64,000 nt of DNA from Poriferisodalis sp965204125 (GCF_965204125.1 NZ_OZ241968.1:744001-808000); one strand, 5' to 3'; shown: positions 50,418 through 59,777, counted from the stretch's first letter. A program made the numbers and translations. Notes: a model not told the origin generated them from the sequence alone.

Positions 50418-51896
50418 ATGAAAAAGCACCGCACCAGATCAACCCGCCTAGGCACTTCTCGGCTGCTCGCAGTCGTCCTTGCCTTCGGCCTCATCGTTGC
50501 CGCATGCGCCAGCGACGACGACGATGACGCTGAGGAGGCACCTGCCGCGACCGAGGCGATGGCCGAGGAGTCGATGGACGAGTCCATGGATGACGAAGCC
50601 ATGGACGACGACATGGACGAGGCCATGGACGACGACATGGACGAGGCCATGGACAACTCCATGGACGACGCCATGATGGACCTGTCCGGCACCAAGGTGA
50701 CGGTGTTCGGCCCTGAGTCGAGCGAGGAAGAAGCCGGCGCCATGCAGGACGCCTTGGACGTCTTCGCTGCGGCAACCGGCATCGAGATCGTCTACACCGG
50801 TGCCCGCGACTTCTCCGACCAGATCAACGCCCAGGCAGCCGGCGGCAACCCGCCGGACATTGCGGTGTTCCCGCAGCCGGGCAAGGTCGGCGACTTCGCC
50901 GCCGAGAACTGGATCCTGGCCGTACCCGACGAGGTACAGGCCGCGATCGGCGCCCAGTGGCCCGCCGGCACGCTCGACACCGTCACCTTCGGCGGCACGC
51001 TGTACGGCGTCCCCAACAAGACCGACCTCAAGTCGATCGTCTGGTACAACACCTCGATCTTCGAGAGCGGCGGTTACGCCATACCGCAGTCGCTGGAAGA
51101 GCTGCAGGGCCTGATGATCCAGATGATCGGCGACGGCGTCACGCCATGGTGCGTGGGCATCGAGTCCGGCCCCGCCACCGGCTGGACGTTCACCGACTGG
51201 ATGGAAGACCTGGTCTTGCGCATTCATGACGAGAACATCTACGACCAGTGGGTCGCGGGCGAGGTGAAGTTCGCCGATCCGCGCATCATCCTCGTGGCAA
51301 ACCAGGTGCTCGACATCTGGAACACCCCGGGGATGGTGTACGCCTCAGGCGGCTCCATCGCTGCCACGCCGTTCGGCGACAACGGCGAACCGCTCGTCGC
51401 GGGCGACTGCGCCATGCACCGCCAGGCCTCGTTCTACGCAGCGTTCCTGCCCGAAGGAACGAGCGTCGGTCCGGGCCAGGATGTCGACGTGTTCTACTTC
51501 CCAGCACTCGGCGTCAAGGGCAACCGGCCCGTGCTGACCGCAGGCACCTACGTCTCGGCCTTCCGCAACGCGCCGGAGGTGTGGGCCGTGATGGCGTACC
51601 TGGGCAGCGCCGAGTACGCGGAGGTCCGCCAGTCTGCACAGGCGGCCCGCAAGGGCGGCGGCCAGTCCGGCTTCCTGTCGGCGAATCTCGACCAGGACCT
51701 CAGCGTCTACAACGACCTCGAGCGTTCGTTCGTCGAGATCCTGCAGACGGCCAGCCCAGCCCGCTTCGACGGGTCCGACCTGATGCCTGCCGCTGTCGGC
51801 GCCGGCACCTTCTGGACGGAGGGCACCAGCGCAGTCAACGGCGATAAGACCGTCGCCGAGGCGTTCGCAGCGATCGACGCTTCCTGGCCGCAATAG
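50418..51896 (+). CDS. ABC sugar-binding lipoprotein with Met/Asp-rich linker
   Basis: A 492-residue substrate-binding lipoprotein of the family-1 carbohydrate type. GGGAGGAACACAC precedes the ATG. The signal ends in I-V-A-A-C (lipidated Cys30). Residues ~33-88 are a striking acidic linker with repeats of M-D-E-A-M-D-D-D. The binding fold starts at ~90 (K-V-T-V-F-G-P-E-S) and contains the family motif region G-G-N-P-P-D-I-A-V-F-P-Q-P-G. The ligand is probably a glycoside handled by the GH13 or Gfo/Idh enzymes. A strong hairpin follows the gene. Confidence 0.87.
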   Translation: MKKHRTRSTRLGTSRLLAVVLAFGLIVAACASDDDDDAEEAPAATEAMAEESMDESMDDEAMDDDMDEAMDDDMDEAMDNSMDDAMMDLSGTKVTVFGPESSEEEAGAMQDALDVFAAATGIEIVYTGARDFSDQINAQAAGGNPPDIAVFPQPGKVGDFAAENWILAVPDEVQAAIGAQWPAGTLDTVTFGGTLYGVPNKTDLKSIVWYNTSIFESGGYAIPQSLEELQGLMIQMIGDGVTPWCVGIESGPATGWTFTDWMEDLVLRIHDENIYDQWVAGEVKFADPRIILVANQVLDIWNTPGMVYASGGSIAATPFGDNGEPLVAGDCAMHRQASFYAAFLPEGTSVGPGQDVDVFYFPALGVKGNRPVLTAGTYVSAFRNAPEVWAVMAYLGSAEYAEVRQSAQAARKGGGQSGFLSANLDQDLSVYNDLERSFVEILQTASPARFDGSDLMPAAVGAGTFWTEGTSAVNGDKTVAEAFAAIDASWPQ

Positions 51897-51942
51897 CCGG
51901 CTTGAGTCGTCTGAGAACGGCTGAAGGAAAACACTCGTGAAC

Positions 51943-51974
51943 GGAGGCCGGCCCAGCGTGCTGGGCCGGCCTCC
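51943..51974 (+). terminator. strong intercistronic hairpin
   Basis: A perfect 15-bp stem, GGAGGCCGGCCCAGC / GCTGGGCCGGCCTCC, with a two-base loop and TT after it. It lies 46 bases after the binding-protein stop. It probably limits read-through so that permease genes are expressed below the lipoprotein. Confidence 0.8.
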
Positions 51975-52063
51975 TTCGCGCCTGCGTATCCCATGAATTC
52001 CGCCGGCGTGACGACACGCTTCGCAGTCATCCTGGATGATTGCGCGCCTGCAAGACTGCGACG

Positions 52064-53623
52064 ATGGGCGCGCTAGGCGGTGCGCTGATCGGCGTGGTCA
52101 TCGCCATCGGCGCCAGCACAGCTCTGTTCTTCGGAGCGAACTGGCTATTCGACCTAGCGGTTGATCGCTGGCGCACGTTTCTTGCGACCTCCGGCGCACT
52201 CGTCGGTGCGCTGATCGGCGCAGTGATCGCCGGCAATGACGTTGCCGGCGGGCCGCTGTGGCTTTGGGCGGCGATGTGCGCGGTCGTCGGTGCTGCCGCC
52301 GGCGTTGCGGCCAGCCTGCTGGGCACGCCGTCGAAGCCCAGCCGGACCCGCCTGTCCGAACGAGGGCGTCTCGTCACCTTCCTCGGACCGTCACTGCTGT
52401 TTGCAGCGCTCGGGCTGGTGATCCCGCTGCTCAGGTCGATCTACCTGTCACTGCTCGACTCACGGGCCGCCGAATGGGTGGGGCTCGCCAATTACGGCGA
52501 GATTCTCACCAACCCCAACAGCCTCGACCTGAGCGGTTGGACCGAGATCTTCACCAGCCGGCTCTTCTACGCCGCCCTCGTGCTCATCGCCGTCGGACTG
52601 GGGATCGGCATGGCAGTGGGCCGCCGCCGCGGCCGCACCATGGAGGCCCTGCCCGGCTCGATCGGCCCGATCGCCATCGGGCTGTTCGTGCTCTCGTTTG
52701 CCGTGTTCACCACGCTTCGGGGCACCGTCATCAACAACCTGTGGTGGGTGGTGGTAGTGACGGGGCTGTCGACGGCACTCGGGCTGGCCGCAGCCGTGCT
52801 CGCGGACGGGGTGCGCGGGGAATCGGTGGCCAAGAGCCTCATCTTCCTGCCCATGGCGATCTCGTTCGTGGGCGCCGGGATCATCTGGCGCTTCATGTAC
52901 ATCGCCCGGCCCCCCCAGAAACCGCAGACAGGATTCCTCAACGCCATCTGGGTCTGGCTGGGCAGCCTTCGTCCCCGCACCACCGGCGCCTGGGTGGCTG
53001 TGCTGATCCTGGCCCTGGCCACGGTGCTGCTGGCAGGCCTGTGCGCGTTCGGGGTGCGGCGTCGGCAAACCGCCTTTGCCATCGGTGCCGCAATAACGGC
53101 CGTGCCGGTGCTGTGGCTCATCTACCGGTTCCTGGGGCCCGGGCTGGGCGGCTCAGTGCCTGGCCCCAATGGCGAGCACATTGCGGGCACCATCCTGTTC
53201 CTGCAGGAAGCGCCGTTCAACAACGTGTGGCTCATGGTGGTGCTCATCTGGATACAGACGGGCTTTGCCATGGTCATCCTGTCGGCGGCCATCAAGGCAG
53301 TGCCCTCCGAGCTGCTTGAGGCGGCCCGTGTCGACGGGGCCACCGAACGGCAGACGTTTTGGAACGTCGTCATTCCCACGATCATCCCCACCATCACGGT
53401 GGTGGCCACCACGCTGATCGTGCTGGTGATGAAGGTGTACGACATCGTGAAGGTGATGACCGCCGGCAACTTCGGCACGCAGGTCATCGCGAACGAGATG
53501 TGGCAGAAGGCGTTCACCGAGCTCAACTTCGGCTTGGGCTCCGCGCTGGCAGTGGTGCTGTTCCTGGCCGTCGTGCCGGCCATGGCGTTCAACATCCGGC
53601 GCACGCAGCGAGCAGACGCATGA
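52064..53623 (+). CDS. ABC sugar permease, MalF-type, with extra N-terminal helices
   Basis: A 519-residue permease, longer than the usual ~300. The ATG at 52064 is chosen over a TTG at 52040. Residues 1-90 hold three additional hydrophobic segments (A-L-I-G-V-V-I-A-I-G-A and G-A-L-I-G-A-V-I-A-G). The permease core follows from ~105. The EAA loop is E-L-L-E-A-A-R-V-D-G-A-T-E-R-Q-T-F-W-N-V-V-I-P (~410). Further hydrophobic inserts lie between membrane spans. Coupled to the second permease by ATGA. Confidence 0.85.
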   Translation: MGALGGALIGVVIAIGASTALFFGANWLFDLAVDRWRTFLATSGALVGALIGAVIAGNDVAGGPLWLWAAMCAVVGAAAGVAASLLGTPSKPSRTRLSERGRLVTFLGPSLLFAALGLVIPLLRSIYLSLLDSRAAEWVGLANYGEILTNPNSLDLSGWTEIFTSRLFYAALVLIAVGLGIGMAVGRRRGRTMEALPGSIGPIAIGLFVLSFAVFTTLRGTVINNLWWVVVVTGLSTALGLAAAVLADGVRGESVAKSLIFLPMAISFVGAGIIWRFMYIARPPQKPQTGFLNAIWVWLGSLRPRTTGAWVAVLILALATVLLAGLCAFGVRRRQTAFAIGAAITAVPVLWLIYRFLGPGLGGSVPGPNGEHIAGTILFLQEAPFNNVWLMVVLIWIQTGFAMVILSAAIKAVPSELLEAARVDGATERQTFWNVVIPTIIPTITVVATTLIVLVMKVYDIVKVMTAGNFGTQVIANEMWQKAFTELNFGLGSALAVVLFLAVVPAMAFNIRRTQRADA

Positions 53624-54591
53624 GCACGACAACCGCTTCGAAGCCCGGGCCGGCCAGCAGCGCCATCGAGCGGGTCGACCGCACCGGCAAGCTCATCTAC
53701 GGCTTCCTGCGTCGCATCCCCACGTGGGTGTTGTGGCTGATGGTGATCGTGTGGAGCATCCCCGCGAGCAGCCTGTTCTTGAACTCGTTCCGCACCCGCG
53801 ACGCGCAGCGCAACAGTGGCTGGTGGGAGTCGTTCAACGAGGGCGGGTGGACGCTCGCCAACTACTCCGAGGTGCTGGGCACCGAGCAGACCGGCGGGCT
53901 GGCGCGGGCGCTGGTGAACTCGTTCGCCATCGCCATTCCGGCCACGGTGATCCCGGTCGCGATAGCCGCCATGGCGGCCTATGCATTCGCCTGGATCAAG
54001 TTCCGGGGCCGCGAGTGGCTCTTCATCGTGTTCGTGTCGCTGCTGGCACTGCCGAACCAGGTGGCGCTGTTGCCGCTGCTGCAGCTCTACGCCGGCGGCG
54101 CGCACTGGACGATCCCCGGCACCGAGTTCACGCTGACGCTGTTCCCCGATTTCGATCTCGCCGGCAGCGCCACCGCGGTTTGGCTGACGCACACCGCGTT
54201 CGCCCTGCCGTTCGCCGTGTTCCTGCTGCACAACTACATCTCATCGCTGCCCGGCGAGCTGTTCGAGGCGGCTCGCATCGACGGTGCCGATCACGTCACG
54301 ATCTTCTGGCGACTCGTGGTGCCGCTGTCGGTGCCTGCGCTGGCGGCGTTCACGATCTTCCAGTTCCTGTGGACCTGGAACGACTACCTCGTGGCCATCA
54401 CCATGATCGGCTCGAACGGCGAGGCATGGCCCGCCACCATCCGGATCGCCTCGCTGGCCGGCGAGTTCGGCTTGCGTGAGCACGTGCTGTCTGCGGGCGC
54501 GTTCGTGCAGGCGGGCGTGCCGCTGATCGTGTTCTTCGCCCTGCAGCGGTTCTTCGTGCGGGGGCTGCTGGCCGGCTCGGTGAAGTCTTGA
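53620..54591 (+). CDS. ABC sugar permease, MalG-type
   Basis: A 323-residue permease with six membrane helices. The EAA loop is E-L-F-E-A-A-R-I-D-G-A-D-H-V-T-I-F-W-R-L-V-V-P (~210-232), and N-S-F-A-I-A-I-P-A-T is the usual region before it. ATG overlaps the preceding stop and its own stop overlaps the TTG start of the aldo/keto reductase, so translation is coupled across four or more genes. Confidence 0.88.
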   Translation: MSTTTASKPGPASSAIERVDRTGKLIYGFLRRIPTWVLWLMVIVWSIPASSLFLNSFRTRDAQRNSGWWESFNEGGWTLANYSEVLGTEQTGGLARALVNSFAIAIPATVIPVAIAAMAAYAFAWIKFRGREWLFIVFVSLLALPNQVALLPLLQLYAGGAHWTIPGTEFTLTLFPDFDLAGSATAVWLTHTAFALPFAVFLLHNYISSLPGELFEAARIDGADHVTIFWRLVVPLSVPALAAFTIFQFLWTWNDYLVAITMIGSNGEAWPATIRIASLAGEFGLREHVLSAGAFVQAGVPLIVFFALQRFFVRGLLAGSVKS

Positions 54592-55520
54592 GCGCTGTCG
54601 GCGACTCGTCCCTAGTTCGCACGGGCCCGCGGCGGCTCGGACCGGGCGGCGTCGGGATCGGCCCGCTGGCGCTGGGCCTCTGGCGATTCACCGGCACCGA
54701 CGTCGGCCAGAACGCGGCGCTGGTCGAGGCCGGACTCGGGCTCGGCATGAACCTGGTGGACATTGCCGACGTGTACGGCCTGGACTGGGGAGGCACCGGC
54801 TTCGGAGCCTGCGAGGAGAACCTGGGTGCGGTGCTGCGGGCCCGGCCAGATCTGCGCGACCGCATGGTGCTCGCCACCAAGGGCGGCATCGTGCCGCCAG
54901 TGCCCTACGACTCGGGCCCGGCCGCGATGCGATCGGCGTGCGAGGCCTCGCTGGCACGGCTCGGCACCGATCGCATCGACCTGTACCAGGTGCACCGGCC
55001 CGACATGTTCACGCACCCGGCCGAGGTGGCCGACACACTCGACGGGCTGGTTGCCGACGGACTCGTGGGCGCCGTCGGTGTGTCCAACTACACGCCTGCG
55101 CAGACGCGGGCGCTGGCGGCCCATCTGGACGCACCGCTGGCGAGCGTCCAACCCGAGTACTCGGCCGCCTGCCTGGACGCGCTGCGAGACGGCACGCTCG
55201 ACCTGTGCTCGGAGATGGGCATGGTGCCGCTGGCCTGGAGCCCGCTTGCGGGCGGGCGACTCATGGCACAGGTGGGCGAGGACGGCAGTGCGCGGCCGGA
55301 GCTGCTGGCCGCGCTGGACCGGTTAGCCGAGCGTGAGGGCGTCGACCGCGCCGCTGTGTGCGTGGCCTTCGTGCTCGCCCACCCCACGGCGCCGGTAGCC
55401 ATCGTCGGCACCCAGCAGCCCGAACGGCTCGACGCGTTGCAGACAGCGCTCAGAGTGCATCTCGATCGCAACGACGTGTACGACATCGTCGAAGCCTCTG
55501 AAGGTCAGCCATTGCCGTGA
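54588..55520 (+). CDS. aldo/keto reductase
   Basis: A 310-residue NAD(P)H-dependent reductase started by TTG overlapping the permease stop. The AKR tetrad is complete: Asp and Tyr in D-I-A-D-V-Y-G (~57-63), Lys in L-A-T-K-G-G (~98), His in Y-Q-V-H-R-P-D (~131-137). The cofactor end includes V-G-T-Q-Q-P-E-R. In the sulfoquinovose monooxygenase pathway, an AKR (SmoB) reduces 6-oxo-glucose to glucose; the neighbouring SsuD-like gene makes that a fair hypothesis. Other sugar aldehydes or ketones are possible. Confidence 0.87.
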   Translation: MSAVGDSSLVRTGPRRLGPGGVGIGPLALGLWRFTGTDVGQNAALVEAGLGLGMNLVDIADVYGLDWGGTGFGACEENLGAVLRARPDLRDRMVLATKGGIVPPVPYDSGPAAMRSACEASLARLGTDRIDLYQVHRPDMFTHPAEVADTLDGLVADGLVGAVGVSNYTPAQTRALAAHLDAPLASVQPEYSAACLDALRDGTLDLCSEMGMVPLAWSPLAGGRLMAQVGEDGSARPELLAALDRLAEREGVDRAAVCVAFVLAHPTAPVAIVGTQQPERLDALQTALRVHLDRNDVYDIVEASEGQPLP

Positions 55521-56680
55521 GCGGCGGCACCCAAGGAGCTGATACGGAGGGCGGAGCCGTGGCCCGAGCGGCCCGTGAGCCGATGCGTTTCGGCGTCATC
55601 GGCACCGGCATGATGGGCATCGAGCACATCGCCAACGTGGTGGCGCTCGACGGCGCCGAGGTCGCAGCGCTGTGCGACAACTGGGAGCCGTCGCTCAAGG
55701 CGGCCCAGCACGAGCTGGCCTGCAGCGGGCTCGATCCCGTCCCGAGCTTCGACAGCCACGACGAACTGCTCGACGCAAGGCTGTGCGACGCCGTGGTGAT
55801 CGCAACGCCGAACCACCTGCACACCGACATCGTTTTGGACGTGGCGGCCGCCGGTGTGCCCCAGCTCGTCGAGAAGCCGCTGGCCACCACGCTGGCCGAC
55901 TGCCGCCGCATCATCGACGGCGTCGAGGCGCTCGGGCCCGACGCACCGCAGGTGTGGGTGGGCCTGGAGTACCGCTACATGGCGCCGGTGGCTGCCCTGA
56001 TCGAACAGGCGCACGCCGGCGCCGTGGGTCGCATTGCGATGGTGTCGATCCGCGAGCACCGCTTTCCCTTCCAGCCGAAGGTGGGCGACTGGAACCGGTT
56101 CAATCGCAACACCGGCGGCACGCTGGTGGAGAAGTGCTGCCACTTCTTCGACCTCATGCGGCTGATCGTGGGTGACGAGCCAGTGCGCGTGATGGCGTCG
56201 GGCGCGCAGGATCTGAACCATCTCGACGAGAGCTACGGCGGCGAGACGCCCGACATCTTGGACAACGCCTTCGTGATCGTCGACTTCGCCTCGGGCGCGA
56301 GGGCGCTGCTGGACTTGTGCATGTTCGCCGACGCCACACGGAACCAGGAGGAGCTGTCGGTGGTGGGCGAGGGCGGCAAGCTCGAAGCGCTGATCCCCGA
56401 CGATGTGCTGCGGGTGGGTGTGCGCGGGCGTGACTGGATCGGCAACGTCACCGAGCAGCCGATCACCAGCACCGCGCCGGTCACGGGCCATCACCATGGC
56501 TCGTCGTACATCGAGCTGGAGCGTTTCCGAGACGCCGTGCTCACGTCGAGCCCGGCGGAGTGCACGCTGGCCGATGGACTGTGGTCGGTAGCCATCGGCC
56601 GGGCCGCCCACATCTCGATTGACGAGGGCAGGCCAGTGCAGATGAGCGAACTGCTCACCCCTGCAGAGCTGGGTCAATGA
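55517..56680 (+). CDS. Gfo/Idh/MocA family NAD-dependent protein
   Basis: A 387-residue two-domain oxidoreductase fold. GTG start overlaps the previous stop. Rossmann motif F-G-V-I-G-T-G-M-M-G (~24-33), the family motif V-E-K-P-L-A (~119-124), and the C-terminal substrate domain with Y-R-Y-M-A-P-V and K-C-C-H-F-F-D (the latter in the place of the usual G-x-x-x-H-x-x-D catalytic pattern). Some relatives are NAD-dependent glycosidases, including sulfoquinovosidases (GH188). Sitting between the AKR and the SsuD-like enzyme, a glycosidase of that kind is plausible. A sugar dehydrogenase is the default alternative. Confidence 0.85.
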   Translation: MSGGTQGADTEGGAVARAAREPMRFGVIGTGMMGIEHIANVVALDGAEVAALCDNWEPSLKAAQHELACSGLDPVPSFDSHDELLDARLCDAVVIATPNHLHTDIVLDVAAAGVPQLVEKPLATTLADCRRIIDGVEALGPDAPQVWVGLEYRYMAPVAALIEQAHAGAVGRIAMVSIREHRFPFQPKVGDWNRFNRNTGGTLVEKCCHFFDLMRLIVGDEPVRVMASGAQDLNHLDESYGGETPDILDNAFVIVDFASGARALLDLCMFADATRNQEELSVVGEGGKLEALIPDDVLRVGVRGRDWIGNVTEQPITSTAPVTGHHHGSSYIELERFRDAVLTSSPAECTLADGLWSVAIGRAAHISIDEGRPVQMSELLTPAELGQ

Positions 56681-57747
56681 GTACAGCGCCACCGGAGATC
56701 GCTTGGTTCTCGGCGCTGTGCGACGACGACTACGAGTTCCTGGGCGTGCCAGACCCCACCCTTGCGAGCACCTGGGACCACTGCGCAGACATCGTCATCG
56801 CCGCCGAGCGCAACGGATTCGACAACGTGCTGCTGCCCTCGGGCTACACGCTGGGCATCGACGCCACCGCATTTGCCGCCGGCATCGCCACCCGCACGAG
56901 TCGCATCAACCTGCTGCTCGCGGTGCGCATGGGCGAACTCTGGCCCCCGCAGCTCGCGCGCCAGCTCGCCACGATCGACCAGATGGCAGGCGGGCGGCTC
57001 ACCATCAACATCATCTCCAGCGACCTGCCCGGTGCGCCGCTGCCGTCGGCCCCCCGCTACCAGCGCACCCGCGAGCACATGGAGGTGCTGCGCACCCTGC
57101 TCAACGGCCAGCCGGTCGACTTCGACGGCGAGTTCGTCTCGGTGCAGCTCGATCCCCCACGCGTCGGCACGGTGAGCGGCCAATGCCCGCCCTTCTACTT
57201 CGGCGGCTTCTCCGACGACGCCAAGCACACCGCCGCCCTCGCAGCCGACGTGTTCCTCACCTGGCCCGACACCGTCGCAGGCGTCGCAGCAACAGTCACC
57301 GAAATGCGCGAACGGGCCGCGGCCGCAGGTCGCGAACTCAAGTTCGGCCTGCGAGCGCACATGATCGTGCGTCCCACAACCGCAGAGGCCATGGATGCCA
57401 CCCGCCGTCTGGTGAGCCAGCTCGACGACGACACGGGGGCCACAATCCGAGCCCAAGCCCTCGACTCAGCCTCAGTAGGCGTGCAACGCCAAGCCCAGCT
57501 ACGCGACAGCGCCGACGACGACGGCTTCGCCGAAGCGGGCCTGTGGACCGGCATCGGCCGAGCCAGAAGCGGCGCCGGCGCAGCCATAGTCGGCAACCCC
57601 GACGAAGTCACCGCCAAGCTCCACGCCTACCAAGAAGTAGGCATAGACGCCTTCATCCTCTCCGGCTACCCCCACCAAGCCGAATGCGATTTGTTTGGCC
57701 GCCTCGTCTTGCCATCCATCCCCCACCAAAAGCTCTGGAACCCCTGA
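56677..57747 (+). CDS. SsuD-like FMNH2-dependent monooxygenase
   Basis: A 356-residue LLM-class enzyme of the alkanesulfonate-monooxygenase subgroup. It aligns by eye with E. coli SsuD over C-P-P-F-Y-F-G-G-F-S-D (~168), V-F-L-T-W (~190), F-G-L-R-A-H-M-I-V-R (~226), L-D-D-D-T (~247), R-A-R-S-G-A-G-A-A-I-V-G (~292), and I-L-S-G-Y-P-H. The arginines that hold the sulfonate (in G-L-R and R-A-R) are kept. Cys54 of SsuD is not (L-P-S-G-Y-T-L). Desulfonation of a sulfosugar such as sulfoquinovose fits the cluster. No flavin reductase partner was found in the window. ATGA-coupled upstream. Confidence 0.85.
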   Translation: MSTAPPEIAWFSALCDDDYEFLGVPDPTLASTWDHCADIVIAAERNGFDNVLLPSGYTLGIDATAFAAGIATRTSRINLLLAVRMGELWPPQLARQLATIDQMAGGRLTINIISSDLPGAPLPSAPRYQRTREHMEVLRTLLNGQPVDFDGEFVSVQLDPPRVGTVSGQCPPFYFGGFSDDAKHTAALAADVFLTWPDTVAGVAATVTEMRERAAAAGRELKFGLRAHMIVRPTTAEAMDATRRLVSQLDDDTGATIRAQALDSASVGVQRQAQLRDSADDDGFAEAGLWTGIGRARSGAGAAIVGNPDEVTAKLHAYQEVGIDAFILSGYPHQAECDLFGRLVLPSIPHQKLWNP

Positions 57748-57751
57748 TCCC

Positions 57752-58912
57752 TCAGCTGCGGATGGCGGCTTCCGTCCCCGAGTCGAAGAAGTGCAGCCCG
57801 TCCACGTCCACCGTGAGCTCAATGTTGGAACCAGGCCGGGCAGCACTACGAGGATGCACCCGAGCAATGACCATGCGGTCCTCGATGCCCTCCAGCGCGT
57901 CGGGATCGCCCGCCTCCACCGAGGGCGCATCGAGCGGGAAGTGCAGCAGCAAGTCTGAGCCCAACGCTTCGGTCAGCGACACCGTCGCCCGCAGGCGCGG
58001 CGCGCCGTCATCGGTAGCAACAGAAGCATCCTCGAATGCCTCCGGCCGGATGCCCACCACCACGTCGGCACCGTCGTAGCCCCGCAACGCGGGATTCGCC
58101 GCGAGCACCTGTTCATTGAGCGACAGCGTCTGCGAGCCCAGGTGCAGCTGCCACGCATCAGCGCCGCGTTCCAGCCGTGCCAGGCGCAGGTTCATCGCCG
58201 GCGCACCGATGAAGCCGGCCACGAACAGGTTGTCGGGCCGCTCGTACAGGTCGGTGGGGTCGTCCACCTGCTGCAGCACCCCGTCCTTGAGCACGGCCAC
58301 ACGGTCGCCCATGGTCATGGCCTCGACCTGGTCGTGCGTGACGTAGATGGTGGTGGCGCCCAGCCGGTGCTGCAGGGCCGTGATCTCGGCGCGCATCTGC
58401 ACCCGCAGCTTGGCGTCGAGGTTCGACAGCGGTTCGTCCATGAGGAACACCGCCGGGTCACGCACGATGGCCCGGCCCATGGCCACGCGCTGGCGCTGGC
58501 CGCCCGAGAGCTGTGCCGGCTTGTTGCCGAGCAGCGGCTCGAGCTCCAGCAGGCGTGCGGCGGTGCGCACCCGCTCCTCGACCTCTGCCTTGGGGACGCC
58601 CGCCAGCTTCAGGGGAAAGCCGATATTGCGGGCCACGTCGAGGTGGGGATACAGCGCATAGCTCTGGAACACCATGGCGATGTTGCGGTCCTTGGGCTCC
58701 ACGTCGTTCATGCGCTCGCTGCCGATCAGCAGCTCCCCGTCGCTGATCTCCTCGAGGCCCGCCACCATCCGCAGCGCCGTCGACTTGCCGCAGCCCGACG
58801 GCCCGACCAGCACGAGGAATTCGCCGTCGGCGATGTCGATGTTCAGATCGGTGACGGCGACGAACCCGTTCGGGTATTTCTTCGTGAGCCGGTCGAGGGT
58901 GACCGTTGCCAT
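57752..58912 (-). CDS. ABC sugar-import ATPase (UgpC/MalK/MsmX type)
   Basis: A 386-residue MalK-type ATPase. Walker A G-P-S-G-C-G-K-S-T (~38-46), signature L-S-G-G-Q-R-Q-R (~135), Walker B V-F-L-M-D-E-P-L-S-N-L-D (~155), D-loop and H-loop Y-V-T-H-D-Q-V-E-A-M-T (~190), then regulatory TOBE/OB domains (~235-380) with G-I-R-P-E-A-F. It faces the monooxygenase end, five bases away, and starts near a LacI-type site. It should energise the permease pair at 52-54.6 kb. Confidence 0.92.
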   Translation of the reverse strand: MATVTLDRLTKKYPNGFVAVTDLNIDIADGEFLVLVGPSGCGKSTALRMVAGLEEISDGELLIGSERMNDVEPKDRNIAMVFQSYALYPHLDVARNIGFPLKLAGVPKAEVEERVRTAARLLELEPLLGNKPAQLSGGQRQRVAMGRAIVRDPAVFLMDEPLSNLDAKLRVQMRAEITALQHRLGATTIYVTHDQVEAMTMGDRVAVLKDGVLQQVDDPTDLYERPDNLFVAGFIGAPAMNLRLARLERGADAWQLHLGSQTLSLNEQVLAANPALRGYDGADVVVGIRPEAFEDASVATDDGAPRLRATVSLTEALGSDLLLHFPLDAPSVEAGDPDALEGIEDRMVIARVHPRSAARPGSNIELTVDVDGLHFFDSGTEAAIRS

Positions 58913-58955
58913 GAGACCCCCATTTCAGGCGCACAGACCTGCGTGGCCGAGGCTA

Positions 58956-58975
58956 GTCCGCAAGCGATTACGGAC
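58956..58975. promoter_or_regulatory. LacI-type operator between ATPase and aldolase genes
   Basis: GTCCGCAAGCGATTACGGAC is an imperfect 20-bp palindrome whose core CGCAAGCGATTACG matches the sites at 47434 and 50358. It lies 44 bp from the ATPase start and 38 bp from the divergent class II aldolase start, so it could control both. Confidence 0.6.
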
Positions 58976-59012
58976 GTATCCGGTGCACCCCGGGCGTGGC
59001 AGAATTCGCGAA

Positions 59013-59774
59013 GTGAATGCTTGCGATCCTGCCACGGAGACTGCCGAGCCGTTCGAGGCCGACCCGCACGCCGAGCGCTCCCGCCTGCTCGCCGACCTGG
59101 CCCAGGCGTACCGCCTGTTCGGCGTGCTGCGCTGGGGCGAGCTGGGCGACGGCCACATCACCTGCCGCGACCCGCTGCAGCCGGACCATATGTGGCTGCT
59201 GCGGTACGGCGTGCCTTTCGAACGAGCGACGGTCGACGACCTCGTGCTGCTGGCGCCCGACGGCACCGCCACCGACCAGCAAGGCAGGCCGGCCACCATC
59301 AACAACGCCGCCTACCACATACATCACCCCATCCACGAGGCCCGGCCCGACATCGGCGCCGCCGCACATACCCACACCCAGTGGGGCACGCCGTTCTCGG
59401 CCGAACGGCGGATGATCGAGCCGATCAACCAGGAAGCGACCTGCTTCTTCGAAAATCACGCACTCTTCGACGACGGGGAAGTGCAGGTGCTCTCCACGGA
59501 TGGCGGCAAGCGCATCGCCGCTGCCCTCGGCGACTGCCGCGCGGTCATCCTGGCCAACCACGGGCTGCTGACGGTGGGGGCGAGCCCGGCCGACGCGGTG
59601 GGCTGGTTCGTGCTTGCCGAACGCGTGGCTGAGGTGCAGATGAAAGCCACCCGCGGCATCCCGATCTCCGCCGAGGACGCACGCATAGCACAGCGCAACC
59701 TCACTGAGGGCGACTTCGGCTGGATCCTGTTCGGCTGGGCGGCCCGCCGCCACCTGCCCCACGAGTTCGCCTGA
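59013..59774 (+). CDS. class II aldolase/adducin family protein
   Basis: A 253-residue zinc-aldolase-fold protein (fuculose-/ribulose-phosphate aldolase group). GTG start at 59013 is in the long frame. Zinc ligands are probably in A-A-H-T-H-T-Q-W-G (~112-120) and the later L-A-N-H-G-L-L (~180). The acid residue at N-Q-E-A-T-C-F-F (~140) is in the usual region. It could cleave a sugar phosphate or act as epimerase; pathway position after an operator shared with the ATPase suggests the same regulon. Four bases separate it from the GlpD-like gene. Confidence 0.85.
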   Translation: MNACDPATETAEPFEADPHAERSRLLADLAQAYRLFGVLRWGELGDGHITCRDPLQPDHMWLLRYGVPFERATVDDLVLLAPDGTATDQQGRPATINNAAYHIHHPIHEARPDIGAAAHTHTQWGTPFSAERRMIEPINQEATCFFENHALFDDGEVQVLSTDGGKRIAAALGDCRAVILANHGLLTVGASPADAVGWFVLAERVAEVQMKATRGIPISAEDARIAQRNLTEGDFGWILFGWAARRHLPHEFA

Positions 59775-59777
59775 CCA

